A program made the position numbers and the translations under genes. This document shows, piece by piece, positions 29,298 to 38,800 of a DNA stretch of 64,000 bases. The stretch is from Janthinobacterium sp. LM6 (lineage in GTDB: Bacteria; Pseudomonadota; Gammaproteobacteria; Burkholderiales; Burkholderiaceae_D): assembly GCF_002002885.1 (NCBI RefSeq), contig NZ_CP019510.1:5890001-5954000 (forward strand). Direction: 5' to 3'. Under the pieces are notes generated by a model, which saw only the letters and a list, made by a program, of their open reading frames with translations, had not been told where the DNA came from and ran no database searches. The number at the start of each line of letters is the position of its first letter. Position 1 is the stretch's first letter.

Positions 29298-30725
29298 ATG
29301 AGTTTCACCTCGTACTGGTTTGCCCTGGCCTTCTTGCCGCTATCGGCGTACGCCTACCACCGCCTGATTTCAACCCGCCAGCTCCACCTGCTGCCGCTGG
29401 GGATTTCGCTGGTTTTTTATTACCTCAACGATGCGCACAACCTGCTGCTGTTTTGTGCATCGATGGGCGCCAACTGGCTGCTCGCCGGCGTCATTGGCAG
29501 GAACCGCGGCAAAACCCGCTATCTGGCACTGGCCATCGCGGGAAATTTATGTTTTCTTGCCGCGTACAAGTATGCGAAATTCTTTGTCGTGCCCGGGATG
29601 GCGATCCCGGCCTTACCGCTGGGCATCTCGTATTTCACGTTTACGCAAATCGCCTTCCTGGTCGATACGGCGCGGGGACAGGCCCGCAGCACCAATCCGC
29701 TCGAATACGCGCTCTTCGTGGCCTGGTTTCCCCACTTGCCTGCCGGCCCCCTGCTGTCGCACAAGGACATGCTGCCGCAATTCCTGGCCGCGCCGGGCAC
29801 GTCGTCGGCCTTGCATCCGGCGCCGCGCGACTATGCCGTCGGCCTCACCCTGTTTGCCATGGGCCTGTTCAAGAAATCCTGCGTCGCACCCATTTTTCAC
29901 CACGCCCAGGGCGACGTTTTCCTGCGCGCGGGACAAGGCGACCCCATCGGCCTCGTCGAGACCTGGATCGCCTGCCTGGGTTTCCTGTTTGAAACGTACT
30001 ATGATTTTTGCGGCTATTCGGAAATGGCCATGGGCATCAGCCGCATGTTCGGCATCCACCTGCCCGTCAATTTCCATGCCCCGTTCAAGTCCTCCAGCCC
30101 GGTCGAATTCTGGACCCGCTGGCATGTGACCCTGGGTGCCTTCATGCGCGACTACCTGTATCGGCCCCTGACAAAAAAACGCCAGGTATGGCGGCATTAC
30201 GCAGCCCTGTTCGTGGTGATGATGGCTGTCGCCATCTGGCATGGCGCCACCATTCCGCTGCTGATCTTTGGCATTTATCAAGGGCTGCTCGTCACGGGCA
30301 ACCACGCCTTGCGGCGCTGGAATCTGGTGTCGCGCAAAGGCGGCAAGCTGCAGCACTGGGCCGGCAGGGCCTTCACGCTGGCGGCCATCGGTTTTTCCGT
30401 CAGCCTGTGGGCCACGCCCGACTGGCAGGAGGCCCGGCACGTCATGCTCGGCTTGCTGGGTGCGGGGCAGGCAAGCGCCTGGCCCGGAGGTTTTTTCGGC
30501 ATCACCGCCATCCTCGCCGCCATTGCATTTAACTGGTCGGCCCCTTCCCTGATCGACCTGATGGCGAAAGAACTCCCCGCCTGGAGCGTGCAGCTGAAAA
30601 AATCCACGACCAGCTTGCTGGCCTGGAAACCCAGCCTGGCGTGGGCGGTAGCAGTCGCCGTCGCGCTGTGCCTGGCGCTCATCAATTTGTCCGCTGTCAA
30701 AGAGTTCAAATATGCAGGGTTTTAA
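29298..30725 (+). CDS. MBOAT family O-acyltransferase (AlgI/DltB-like)
   Basis: A 475-aa membrane protein with about 11 hydrophobic segments. The MBOAT signature is complete: LPLGISYFTFTQIAFLVD, FLFETYYDFCGYSEMAMGI, EFWTRWHVTLGAFMRDYLY (first His) and AIWHGATIPLLIFGIYQG (catalytic His). Such enzymes take an acyl group from a cytoplasmic donor and pass it across the membrane to a polymer or partner. The gene overlaps the next by 14 bases. The partner downstream has the place of AlgJ/AlgX or DltD in related systems. Confidence 0.9.
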   Translation: MSFTSYWFALAFLPLSAYAYHRLISTRQLHLLPLGISLVFYYLNDAHNLLLFCASMGANWLLAGVIGRNRGKTRYLALAIAGNLCFLAAYKYAKFFVVPGMAIPALPLGISYFTFTQIAFLVDTARGQARSTNPLEYALFVAWFPHLPAGPLLSHKDMLPQFLAAPGTSSALHPAPRDYAVGLTLFAMGLFKKSCVAPIFHHAQGDVFLRAGQGDPIGLVETWIACLGFLFETYYDFCGYSEMAMGISRMFGIHLPVNFHAPFKSSSPVEFWTRWHVTLGAFMRDYLYRPLTKKRQVWRHYAALFVVMMAVAIWHGATIPLLIFGIYQGLLVTGNHALRRWNLVSRKGGKLQHWAGRAFTLAAIGFSVSLWATPDWQEARHVMLGLLGAGQASAWPGGFFGITAILAAIAFNWSAPSLIDLMAKELPAWSVQLKKSTTSLLAWKPSLAWAVAVAVALCLALINLSAVKEFKYAGF

Positions 30726-31767
30726 TCAAGACATCCCCATCGCGCGCTTTTTCGCCTGCGTTTTTTTCATTGCGCTCGGATTCGCGCTCCTTGTTGCCGG
30801 ACTCGTTTTTATCGTCGATCCCTATGCCATCTGGCGGCACCAGTCGAGCCATAAGATCAATACCATCAGACTGGAGATTCCTAACAGTAGCCAGACAAGC
30901 GCGGCTGTATTGCGCAGCACGCTGAACCCGCCTGACGTGCTGATTCTTGGTTCTTCCCGGGTACGGCGTGGTTTCAACGAAACACTCGCCTCCAGCTTAT
31001 ACGGCGGCAACGTTCAAGTGGCTGGCATCGATGCCCTGCCGCTATCAACAGCCAGGGATCTGTTTTTCACCCTGAGCCAGGAGGCACGCATTCGAAGGCT
31101 GTATTTGGAAGTCAATTACCTCACATCCAATGCCTGCGAAACGAAAAATGACAATGCGGTGACAAAAAATAAGCCCGACCCGCCGTTTCATTATCTGTCG
31201 CCCGAGAATGCCGTCATATACAGCCTAAGAACGCTGAAAATAAATCTGTTTCCTCCGCGCTCCTTCGACAGCTATTTTGACAAACAAGGGCGTTACTATG
31301 ACGATCCTGCCAAAGGGGCGACACGTGCAGGAGGAGCGCAAGCACATGAGTCACGCTTTAAGCAGCTATTCAAGACGATTGCAAGCGCTTGTCAAAATCA
31401 TGCAAACAATGCCGCCGATGTCAGGGATTTGACGGCCATCTTCCATCTCGCGCAAACCAGGCAGATAGAAGTTATTTTGCTGATTTTGCCTGTTAGCGAA
31501 AAATGGCAAACACGTATCCGCCAGGCCGGACTCGTGCCTCAAGCCGCGCAGTGGAAAAGGGAGGTCACCTTGCTCGCATCGCAATTCCATGTGCGTTTGC
31601 TTGACTATGAGCTGCGTAACGGTGAAAGTGATCACTCTGACAACTCTCCTCCTTCCATGCCCATGTTTTGGGATGAGACGCATTTCTCAAACCGCCTGGG
31701 CGACCAGCTGTTACGCGATATGCTGGACGCCAGCGGCCGCTCTTCCATCCGGCCAAAAATCCCCTAA
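30712..31767 (+). CDS. membrane-anchored SGNH-like (AlgJ/DltD-type) protein
   Basis: A 351-aa protein with one N-terminal membrane segment (FFACVFFIALGFALLVAGLVF) and an extracytoplasmic domain. VLILGSSRVRRGF near residue 80 carries a probable nucleophilic Ser, and WDETHFSNRLGDQLLRDML at the C-terminus provides Asp and His of an SGNH triad. It resembles the second-stage acyltransferases that work with MBOAT proteins. Codon use is more AT-rich than in neighbouring genes (many AAA, ATT, TTG). It is the last gene of the operon. Confidence 0.72.
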   Translation: MQGFNQDIPIARFFACVFFIALGFALLVAGLVFIVDPYAIWRHQSSHKINTIRLEIPNSSQTSAAVLRSTLNPPDVLILGSSRVRRGFNETLASSLYGGNVQVAGIDALPLSTARDLFFTLSQEARIRRLYLEVNYLTSNACETKNDNAVTKNKPDPPFHYLSPENAVIYSLRTLKINLFPPRSFDSYFDKQGRYYDDPAKGATRAGGAQAHESRFKQLFKTIASACQNHANNAADVRDLTAIFHLAQTRQIEVILLILPVSEKWQTRIRQAGLVPQAAQWKREVTLLASQFHVRLLDYELRNGESDHSDNSPPSMPMFWDETHFSNRLGDQLLRDMLDASGRSSIRPKIP

Positions 31768-31859
31768 CACCGCAGCCTGCCCTCCAGCCCCGCCTTCACC
31801 GCCGCCCACTCCGTATCGATAATGCTGAAACGCACGGAATTGCGCTTGCGCCCGTCCGC
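31765..31859 (-). pseudogene. C-terminal remnant of a GNAT acetyltransferase
   Basis: Directly after the NnrU stop, in the same frame, 31 codons read ADGRKRNSVRFSIIDTEWAA, then VKAGLEGRLRC and a stop. 'R-(D/N)-S-V-x-F-S-I-x-x-x-E-W-x-x-V-K-x-x-L-x-x-R-L' is the usual end of many GNAT proteins. The rest of the acetyltransferase is missing, so this is a deletion scar rather than a gene. It ends three bases into the SGNH gene's stop. Confidence 0.5.
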
Positions 31860-32438
31860 CTATCCAAACGGCCGCACGCCAAACAGCACGCCGTGCAGCC
31901 AGAACGCCAGCAGCAGCCACAACGCACAGCCCGCGACTATGGCGATCAGGGTGCCTGCCATGGTGCCGCCCGGGTAGGCCACGCCGGCCGCGCGGTCGCG
32001 TTGCACGGCGGCATACAGATCGACTGACGACCAGACGAGGAAGCCGCCGAACAGCAGCACGTCGGCCACATTGCCGTTGGCCAGCAGATGCGCCACGGCC
32101 CAGAATTGCGTGCCCAGCAGCATGGGGTGGTGCATCAGGGTCTTGATATGGTTGCGCGGCACATTCGCCGCCGCCAGTAAAATCAGCGAGAACAGCATCA
32201 GCAGGGCACTGATGTGGCGCAAGCCCATGGGTGGCGTCCACAGCACTTGCGGCTGCTGGCGCGCCAGGGCGTAGCCCCAGATGATCAGGCCCAGCCCCAC
32301 GAACGCCACGAGCGAATACAGGCCCTTCCAGCGCTTTTCGCCAAGGCGCGCCAGCTGGGCGCTGCGCCAGCCGTCGGCGACGATGCGCACCGAGTGCAAG
32401 CCCAGGAACAGCAGCAAACCGAGTATCAGCACCGTCAT
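31860..32438 (-). CDS. NnrU family membrane protein
   Basis: A 192-aa protein with five to six membrane segments. The NnrU pattern is present: LGLHSVRI near the start, a central WTPPMGLRH and RNHIKTLMHHPMLLGTQFWAVAHLLANG, and a hydrophobic C-terminus. NnrU was first described with nitrite and nitric oxide reduction, but members are widespread and no denitrification gene is nearby. GGGGAG precedes the start. Confidence 0.85.
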   Translation of the reverse strand: MTVLILGLLLFLGLHSVRIVADGWRSAQLARLGEKRWKGLYSLVAFVGLGLIIWGYALARQQPQVLWTPPMGLRHISALLMLFSLILLAAANVPRNHIKTLMHHPMLLGTQFWAVAHLLANGNVADVLLFGGFLVWSSVDLYAAVQRDRAAGVAYPGGTMAGTLIAIVAGCALWLLLAFWLHGVLFGVRPFG

Positions 32439-32506
32439 CGTCCACTCCCCAGTTCATATCCTCTATCCAGCATACGCGACACCATGGCCGGTGCCGTCCA
32501 CGCAGA

Positions 32507-32899
32507 TCAACGTTCTTCGCGATAGTAATCGCAGCCCTCGAACGTGGTGCGCAGCGCCTGCTGCAGCTGGGCGTAGCGCTCGGGCGTCAAGTTGAAACGC
32601 ACGTCGATCTGGCCGTCGTCGTCCATCTGCATGGCGGCCTCGGCATCCATCTGCACGGACAAACGGTTCGGATGCAGGATGACGGCGTGCATGTGGCCAT
32701 ACCAGGCAAATTCCTGGCCGCCATATTCGATGTAGGGCTCGTCCATGCCCATGGCGACGTCCTGCTCGTCATACTCGTCGGCGCGCTGCAGCATCAGGTA
32801 GACGGGCTCGCCTTTGCCGGCTGGCGCGGCCAGGGTGGTGATCAGGGCGTCGTCTTCGTTGATGACGGACAACTCGGTGGCGGTAAATCCTGCGGACAT
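32507..32899 (-). CDS. Imm10-like immunity family protein
   Basis: A 130-aa acidic cytosolic protein. The arrangement YLMLQRADEYDEQDVAMGMD, then YIEYGGQEFAWYG, then LHPNRLSVQMDAEA and a C-terminal LTPERYAQLQQALR fits the Imm10 family as I remember it. These are immunity proteins of polymorphic toxin systems. No toxin gene adjoins it, so it would be an orphan immunity gene. GAAAG stands before the start. Confidence 0.5.
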   Translation of the reverse strand: MSAGFTATELSVINEDDALITTLAAPAGKGEPVYLMLQRADEYDEQDVAMGMDEPYIEYGGQEFAWYGHMHAVILHPNRLSVQMDAEAAMQMDDDGQIDVRFNLTPERYAQLQQALRTTFEGCDYYREER

Positions 32900-33046
32900 G
32901 GCGTGCTTTCAACAATTCAAGGGATGCCGCCACCATAGCGCAAAAGCGGCACGGACGACATAGCGCGCGGCGAAAAAAGCCGGCCGTCACGAAAATCCAT
33001 GGCCGCCTATAATTGCCGCTCCAAACTATTTCTACAGGAGACCGCC

Positions 33047-33463
33047 TTGACCGCAGCATCGCCCTACACCACCCGCCTGGCCATTCCCGCCATCGCCACC
33101 TACCAGCACCTGCGCGTCGCCGCCGGCCTGAGCGCGAAAACCACGGATGCCGCGGCCAGGGGCTTGCCGAATTCCCTGTTTGCCGTGCAAGTGCTGCATG
33201 GCGACGAGGTGGTGGGCATGGGCCGCATCATCGGCGATGGCGGCTGCTTCTTCCAGGTCGTCGATATCGCCGTGCTGCCGGCCCACCAGGGCAAGGGATT
33301 GGGCAAGCTGATCATGCGCGAAATCCACCAGTTCATCGACCGCGACGTGCCGGAAAGCGCGTATGTCAGCCTGATCGCCGATGGCCAGGCGCAAGATCTG
33401 TACGCGCAGTTCGGTTTCAAGCACACGGCGCCCGCCTCCGTCGGCATGGCGCTGAAGCGCTAG
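33047..33463 (+). CDS. GNAT family N-acetyltransferase
   Basis: A 138-aa acetyltransferase: VVGMGRIIGDGGCFFQVVDIAVLP, then the acetyl-CoA loop HQGKGLGKLIMREI and the C-terminal DLYAQFGFKHT. The start is TTG at 33047, placed by CAGGAG six bases upstream; the ATG at 32999 has no ribosome site. The substrate is unknown. A peptidase-like gene follows eight bases after the stop. Confidence 0.82.
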   Translation: MTAASPYTTRLAIPAIATYQHLRVAAGLSAKTTDAAARGLPNSLFAVQVLHGDEVVGMGRIIGDGGCFFQVVDIAVLPAHQGKGLGKLIMREIHQFIDRDVPESAYVSLIADGQAQDLYAQFGFKHTAPASVGMALKR

Positions 33464-33470
33464 GCGCCCG

Positions 33471-34217
33471 ATGCCGGCCTGGCTGCTGTGCACCATGGCG
33501 CTGGCGCTGCTGTTGAGCGCCGCCGCCTGGCGCGCCGAGCGCGCGCTGCAGCGGCGCGGGCGCGCGACGCGCTGGCCGTGGCTGGCGGCCATCGCCGCGT
33601 CCGCCATCCTGCCCCTGGCATGGCTGCCCGGCGTGCTGGCGGCCATGCCGGTGGAACAGGCGCAGCTGAAACTGGGCTGGTTTATGGCGTCTGCAGGCAT
33701 GCTGACGCTGCTGGCGCTGCGCTGCGTCTGGCTGCTGTCGCACCAGCGGCGCTGGCAGAAAACATCGCTGCTGGGCACGCCCGTGTACTTGAGCGGCGGC
33801 ATCGGTCCCTGCGTGGCAGGCTTGCTGCGCCCCCGCATCGTCATGCCCGTCTGGCTGCAACTGATTCCGCCCCAGCAACAGGCGCTGCTGCTGGCGCACG
33901 AGCAATGCCGGCTCCGGGCGCGCGACCCGCAGCTGCTGGCCGTGGCGTATGCCTTGATTATTCTCATGCCGTGGAATGTGCCCCTGTGGTGGCAGCTGCA
34001 CCGGCTGCGCTTTGCCATCGAAGTCGATTGCGACGCGCGCATGCTGGCGCACGGTCATGCCTGGCGCGACTATGCCATCGTCCTGCGCCAGCACGGCCAG
34101 TATTATTCGGGCTTGACGGGCGCCTCGCCCATCGTGCTGAACGACCCGCGCGCACTGCGCCGGCGGCGCCGCCTGATGGCCAGATTTACCCGGAACCAGG
34201 CGGCGAACTTGCTATAG
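33471..34217 (+). CDS. M56 (BlaR1-like) membrane peptidase homologue with altered zinc motif
   Basis: A 248-aa membrane protein with three or four hydrophobic segments. The layout is that of the M56 domain of BlaR1/MecR1: GTPVYLSGGIGPCVAGLLRP, PRIVMPVWLQ, then the motif ALLLAHEQCRLRARDPQL and FAIEVDCDARML. In active members the motif is HExxH followed by RxRD. Here it is HEQCR: the second His is replaced by Arg (codon CGG), while the D-C-D third-ligand region is intact. There is no sensor domain and no BlaI partner nearby. It may be inactive or bind metal differently. Confidence 0.72.
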   Translation: MPAWLLCTMALALLLSAAAWRAERALQRRGRATRWPWLAAIAASAILPLAWLPGVLAAMPVEQAQLKLGWFMASAGMLTLLALRCVWLLSHQRRWQKTSLLGTPVYLSGGIGPCVAGLLRPRIVMPVWLQLIPPQQQALLLAHEQCRLRARDPQLLAVAYALIILMPWNVPLWWQLHRLRFAIEVDCDARMLAHGHAWRDYAIVLRQHGQYYSGLTGASPIVLNDPRALRRRRRLMARFTRNQAANLL

Positions 34218-34281
34218 TAGCGGCAACGCCGCGCAATGCGCCCGCGCCACCGGCTTCCCCTTCAGAAATCAGAGAGATACC

Positions 34282-34782
34282 ATGCTTTACCTGCTTGCCA
34301 TCGTGATCGTCATCGCCCTGCTGTACTACGTCTTCAGCGGCCGCACGCCCGCCAAACCGCTGCACAAGCCGCTCATGTCGGTGCGCCAGTACGTGCCGGC
34401 AATTCCTGCGGGCGCACCCGCGCATCACTGGACCGATGAGGGGCGCTTTGCGTCGGAAGTGGAAAACGAATCGATGTACCAGCCCGCCATCGCCAAACTG
34501 GCCGGCGAGCATGGTCCCGGCAATGCGGAAGAGAAATGCCTGGCCCTGCTCGTCTGCGACGATGCCAACCCGTTCCAGGACAAGGCCATCGCCGTCTTCA
34601 TCGATGGCCAGCTGGTCGGCTACCTGTCGCACAACGACGCGCTGCGCCTGCGCCGCAACCTGGGCCGCCAGGACCTGGTGGGCCAGCTGACCTCGTGCGA
34701 CGCCGTCATCCGCGGCGGCGGACTGTGGAATGGCAAGCGCCTGTCGTACGCCGTCTGGCTGGACTTGCAGCCCTACAACTAA
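34282..34782 (+). CDS. membrane-anchored HIRAN-like domain protein
   Basis: A 166-aa protein. An N-terminal membrane segment (LYLLAIVIVIALLYYVF) is followed by a linker and a domain with GxSMYQPAIAKL-like, LVCDDANPFQDKAIAVFI, DGQLVGYLSHNDALRLRR. The D-x-N-P-x-D-x-x-A-(I/V)-x-V-x-I-x-G-x-x-V-G-Y-L core is that of HIRAN domains, which are DNA-end-binding modules in helicases. A membrane-tethered bacterial HIRAN domain has no assigned role that I know. AGAGAGATACC precedes the ATG. Confidence 0.55.
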   Translation: MLYLLAIVIVIALLYYVFSGRTPAKPLHKPLMSVRQYVPAIPAGAPAHHWTDEGRFASEVENESMYQPAIAKLAGEHGPGNAEEKCLALLVCDDANPFQDKAIAVFIDGQLVGYLSHNDALRLRRNLGRQDLVGQLTSCDAVIRGGGLWNGKRLSYAVWLDLQPYN

Positions 34783-34785
34783 ACG

Positions 34786-35586
34786 CTATCCTGCGCGCGC
34801 CAGCCTGACGGCGCGCGTGGCGATAAAGCTGGGCAGGTATTTTTCAATTTCAAAGCGCGGGTGGGGATGCATTTCCTCGTGGTAACCCGCCAGCACGAAG
34901 CCCGCCGCCAGCTGGCCGCCGATCTGGCTGTCCAGGCCGTGGCCGAAGACCAGCGCCTCGCCCCTTTCCATGCGCGCCGCCAGCGCATCGGCATCCATAT
35001 CCGCCACATCCGAGTACGGCAGCACGAAACGCGGCCGTATCAAGCCCTGTTTTGCCCATTGCGGGTCGCGGTCGCCGATGAACACGGCCGGATTGAAGAA
35101 ACTGCTCAGCAACACACCGCCATCGGCCAGCACGCGCGCGCATTCGCGCCACACGGGGGCGATATCGGGCACGTACTGGTTCGACACGGGGTGGACGATG
35201 ACATCGAAGCTGGCGTCGGCAAAGCAGGCCAGGTCGCGCATGTCGCCCTGCACGGTGGTCAGTTGCAAGCCGTCGCGTTCGGCCACCATGCGGTCTTGCG
35301 CCAGTTGCTGTTCAGACAGGTCGAAGACGGTGACGCGCGCGCCGGCGGCCGCCAGCACGGGCGCCTGCTGCCCGCCGGCGCCGGCCAGGCACAGGATGCG
35401 CTTGCCGCGCACGTCATCCAGCCAGCCTGCCGGCAAGGGGCCGGGCGTCAGGTGGATGAGCCACTGTCCGGCGCGCGCCGCCGCGATGGTGGCGCTGTCG
35501 ACGGGCTGCGACCACGGACTGTTCCGGGTCGCCTGGGCATCCCAGGCTTGCTGATTATGCCGCAAGAAGTTGTTACCTAAAGGCAT
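34786..35586 (-). CDS. class I SAM-dependent methyltransferase
   Basis: A 266-aa enzyme with Rossmann motifs ILCLAGAGGQQAPVLAAAGA (AdoMet loop), VTVFDLSEQQL, VQGDMRDLACF and FDVIVHPVSNQYV. The substrate is unknown. AAAGGA stands five bases before ATG 35586; an ATG six bases upstream overlaps that site. It is convergent with the HIRAN-like gene, with three bases between stops. Confidence 0.85.
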   Translation of the reverse strand: MPLGNNFLRHNQQAWDAQATRNSPWSQPVDSATIAAARAGQWLIHLTPGPLPAGWLDDVRGKRILCLAGAGGQQAPVLAAAGARVTVFDLSEQQLAQDRMVAERDGLQLTTVQGDMRDLACFADASFDVIVHPVSNQYVPDIAPVWRECARVLADGGVLLSSFFNPAVFIGDRDPQWAKQGLIRPRFVLPYSDVADMDADALAARMERGEALVFGHGLDSQIGGQLAAGFVLAGYHEEMHPHPRFEIEKYLPSFIATRAVRLARAG

Positions 35587-35887
35587 CGTCATCCTTTCAA
35601 AAAAGCAGGACGCGAATGTAGCATGACGTCCGGCAAGGCGTCGCACTTTGCAAAAAAACCACATAATTCCTGATGGAAACTTCTTCGCCCGCACCGCCAT
35701 TCCACGGGCGCGGCAAGGTGTGCGGCCCACTTTCCAGCATGGGAACGGCTTGCACGACAGGGAAAATAATTACAAATAAGATATTTGTTTCCAGAAATCT
35801 GGTAAGGTCATTTGCATCGGCCACCCGCAGCGATGACCGGCCCCGATCCTGTTTTCTGCGCCACGACGCTCTATTTGCCTGCCCACG
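35587..35887. other. divergent promoter region between the methyltransferase and the MHYT kinase
   Basis: About 300 bases with no gene. The central part (35755-35800) is AT-rich and contains a perfect palindrome described separately. Promoters for both divergent genes are expected here. Confidence 0.5.
35772..35788. promoter_or_regulatory. 17-base palindrome, possible operator
   Basis: ACAAATA-AGA-TATTTGT, perfect 7-base arms in an AT-rich patch about 100 bases before the MHYT kinase and 190 bases before the divergent methyltransferase. The regulator is unknown. Confidence 0.4.
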
Positions 35888-38800
35888 ATGATACCTGCCA
35901 GCGTCCAGCACCTGTTCCACCTGCCCGCCGATCCGGCCCAGCTGCACCACGGCCAGCATGCGCCGGGCCTGGTGCTGCTGTCGCTCGTGATCGCCATTTT
36001 CACGTCGTGGATGGCGTTCCAGATGACGGCATACAGCCGCGCGCAGGCCAGCATCAGCCGCCGCTTGCACTTGCTGTGCCTGCTGGCCGGCAGCCTGGCG
36101 CTGGGCTGCGGCGTGTGGGCCATGCATTTCATCGGCATGCTGGCCTTCGAGCTGGGCACCAGCGTCGCCTACGATCCGGGCCTGACCTTGCTGTCCATCG
36201 TGCCCAGCGTGGCGGCCTCGTTCGTGGCCCTGGCCACCATCAGCCGGCGCGCCGTCACGGCACCGCTACTGCTCAGGAGCGGCTTGCTGGTGGGCCTGGG
36301 CATCGGCGCCATGCATTACACGGGCATGCACGCCATGCGCATGGGCCTGTCGCTGCGCTACGATCCGCTGCTGTTCGCGCTGTCGCTCGTCGTTGCCGTG
36401 GCGCTGGCCACCGTGGCCCTGTGGATACGCTTCGGCCTGCGCGGCTGGAGCAGCCGCGTGTCTGCCTCGCGGCGCACGCTGATCAGCGCTGGCGTCATGG
36501 GTTGCGCGATTGCCGGGATGCATTATATGGGCATGCAGGCAGCCCGCTTCGTGGGGACGATTCCCCCAGGCAACGATGCCGATGCCAACCGGCCCATGCT
36601 GGTGATCAGCGTGACCCTGCTGACCATCGCCCTGACGATCCTGGTCGCCTCGGCCGTGGGCATCTTGCGCTACCGCGAACTGTTTCGCCACCTGAACCAG
36701 AGCGAACACTGGACGCGTTCGCTGTTGACGAGCACGGTCGACGGCGTCATCACCATCGACCGGCATGGCAGCATCGTCGACTTCAACGGCGCCGCCGAGC
36801 GCATCCTCGGCTGGCGGTCGGCGGAAATCGTCGGCCGCCACGTCAGCCTGCTGGTCAGCGACGTGCGCCAGTCGGAACAGCAGGGCCTGCTGCACTACCT
36901 GCGCACGGGCGAAGGCGACGCTTCCCACGCCAGCGAGGAAATCGTCTACCTGCGCAAGGATGGGGTACCGGTTGCCGTGCAGCGCTCGATGGCCGGCGCG
37001 CGCCTGGCCGACCAGGATTTATATGTGCTGTTCATTACGGACATCAGCGAACGACGCGCCATGCTGGCCGCCCTGCGCGAAAGCGAGCAGCAGTTGCGCT
37101 CGCTGATCGGCAATCTGCCCGGCATCGCCTTTCGCTGCACCACGGCGGAAAACCAACCCATGCTGTTCATCAGCGACGGCGTGGAAGCCATCACCGGCTA
37201 TCCGCCCGCCGACTTTCTCGGCGCCGCGCCGCGCCGCAGCATCACGGGCCTGATCGCCAGCGAAGAGCGCGCCTACGTCATCGACGTCTTCAACCGCAGC
37301 GTCGCCAGCGGCGAGCCCTACCTGCTCGAATACCGGCTGCGGCATGCGGACGGCACGGCGCGCTGGCTGTGGGAGCGGGGCACCGTCGTGCACGATGCGG
37401 CAGGCGCCGTGCGCTGGGTCGACGGCGTCATCCTCGACATCAGCGAACGGCGGCAAATGGAGGAAGACTTGCGCATGGCCAAGGAAAAAGCGGAGCTGGC
37501 GGCCGCCACGCGGGCCAGCTTCGTCGCCAACATGAGCCATGAAATCCGCACGCCGATGAATTCCATCCTCGGTTTTACCGATGTGCTGCTCGACTCGCCG
37601 CTGGCGCCCGAGCAGCGGCGCCACCTCGATACCGTACGCCAGTCCGGCCGCTCGCTGTTGCGCCTGCTCAACGAAGTGCTCGATACTGCCAAGCTGGACA
37701 AGGGCGCCGTGGCGCTGGAATTGCGCGACTACAGCCTGCTGGCGCTGGTCGACGAACTGGCGTCCACGTATGGCATCCATGCGCGCGCCAAGGGTTTGCG
37801 CATGGAGGTGCAGTACGACCCGCAACTGCCGGCCATGCTGCATGGCGACGAATTGCGCATGCGGCAAGTGCTGGGCAACCTGCTCGACAACGCCATCAAG
37901 TTCACGCCCGGCGGCGCCGTCAGCCTGGCGGCGCGCCGCGACGATGGCCAGCTGCACCTGCTGGTGCAGGACAGCGGCATCGGCATCCCCGCGGAACGGC
38001 GCGACGCCATTTTCGATCCGTTCGTGCAAGCGGACGCCTCGACCACGCGGCGCTTTGGCGGCACGGGCCTGGGCACCACCATCAGCCGGCAGCTGGTGAC
38101 CCTGATGCAGGGGCGCATCTGGGCCGATGCCGCCTTGCCGCACGGCAGCGTGTTCCACGTCATGCTGCCCTTGCTGCCGGCGCGCCAGGCGGCGCTGCCC
38201 GCCAGCGAACGGCGCAGCGTGCGCCTGCCGCCCCTGCGCGTGCTGGCCGCCGACGACGTGCCGCAAAACCTGGAACTGCTGAGCTTACTGCTGGGCAAGC
38301 GTGGCCACACGGTGGTCACGGCCGGCGATGGCGCGCAAGCCTTGCAGCTGGCGCAGCAGGACGACTTCGACGTGCTGCTGCTGGACTTGCAAATGCCGCA
38401 CATGGATGGCCTGGCCGCCACGCAAGCCATCCGTGCCGCCGCCCTGCGCGACGGACGCCCGCGCGTGCCCGTGATCGCCATGACGGCCAGCGTGCTCGAG
38501 GCGCACCGCAAGGCGGCGCGGGCGGCCGGCATGGATGGTTTCGCCACAAAACCCGTCGAATGGCAGGCGCTGGCGCAGGAAATCGCGCGCGTGCTGGGCC
38601 TGGCGGCGGACCCGGCCGACGATAGCCACGCCCCGCCCCCCGCTGGCGGACGGGTGCTGCACCATGCGGGCGCCCTGCAGCGCTGGGCCGGCAACGACGG
38701 CGCCTACCGCGCGGCGCTGGCCCGTTTCGGACGCGAGCATCCGCGCCTGCCGCCCGCCCTGCTGGCCGCCATCGAAGCGCGCGACCACGCGGCGCTCTTG

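Noticed and set aside
27744..31770. tRNA-Leu as integration site of an island carrying the radical SAM operon
   Set aside because: I found no repeat of the tRNA 3' end downstream and no integrase. The location alone is not evidence.
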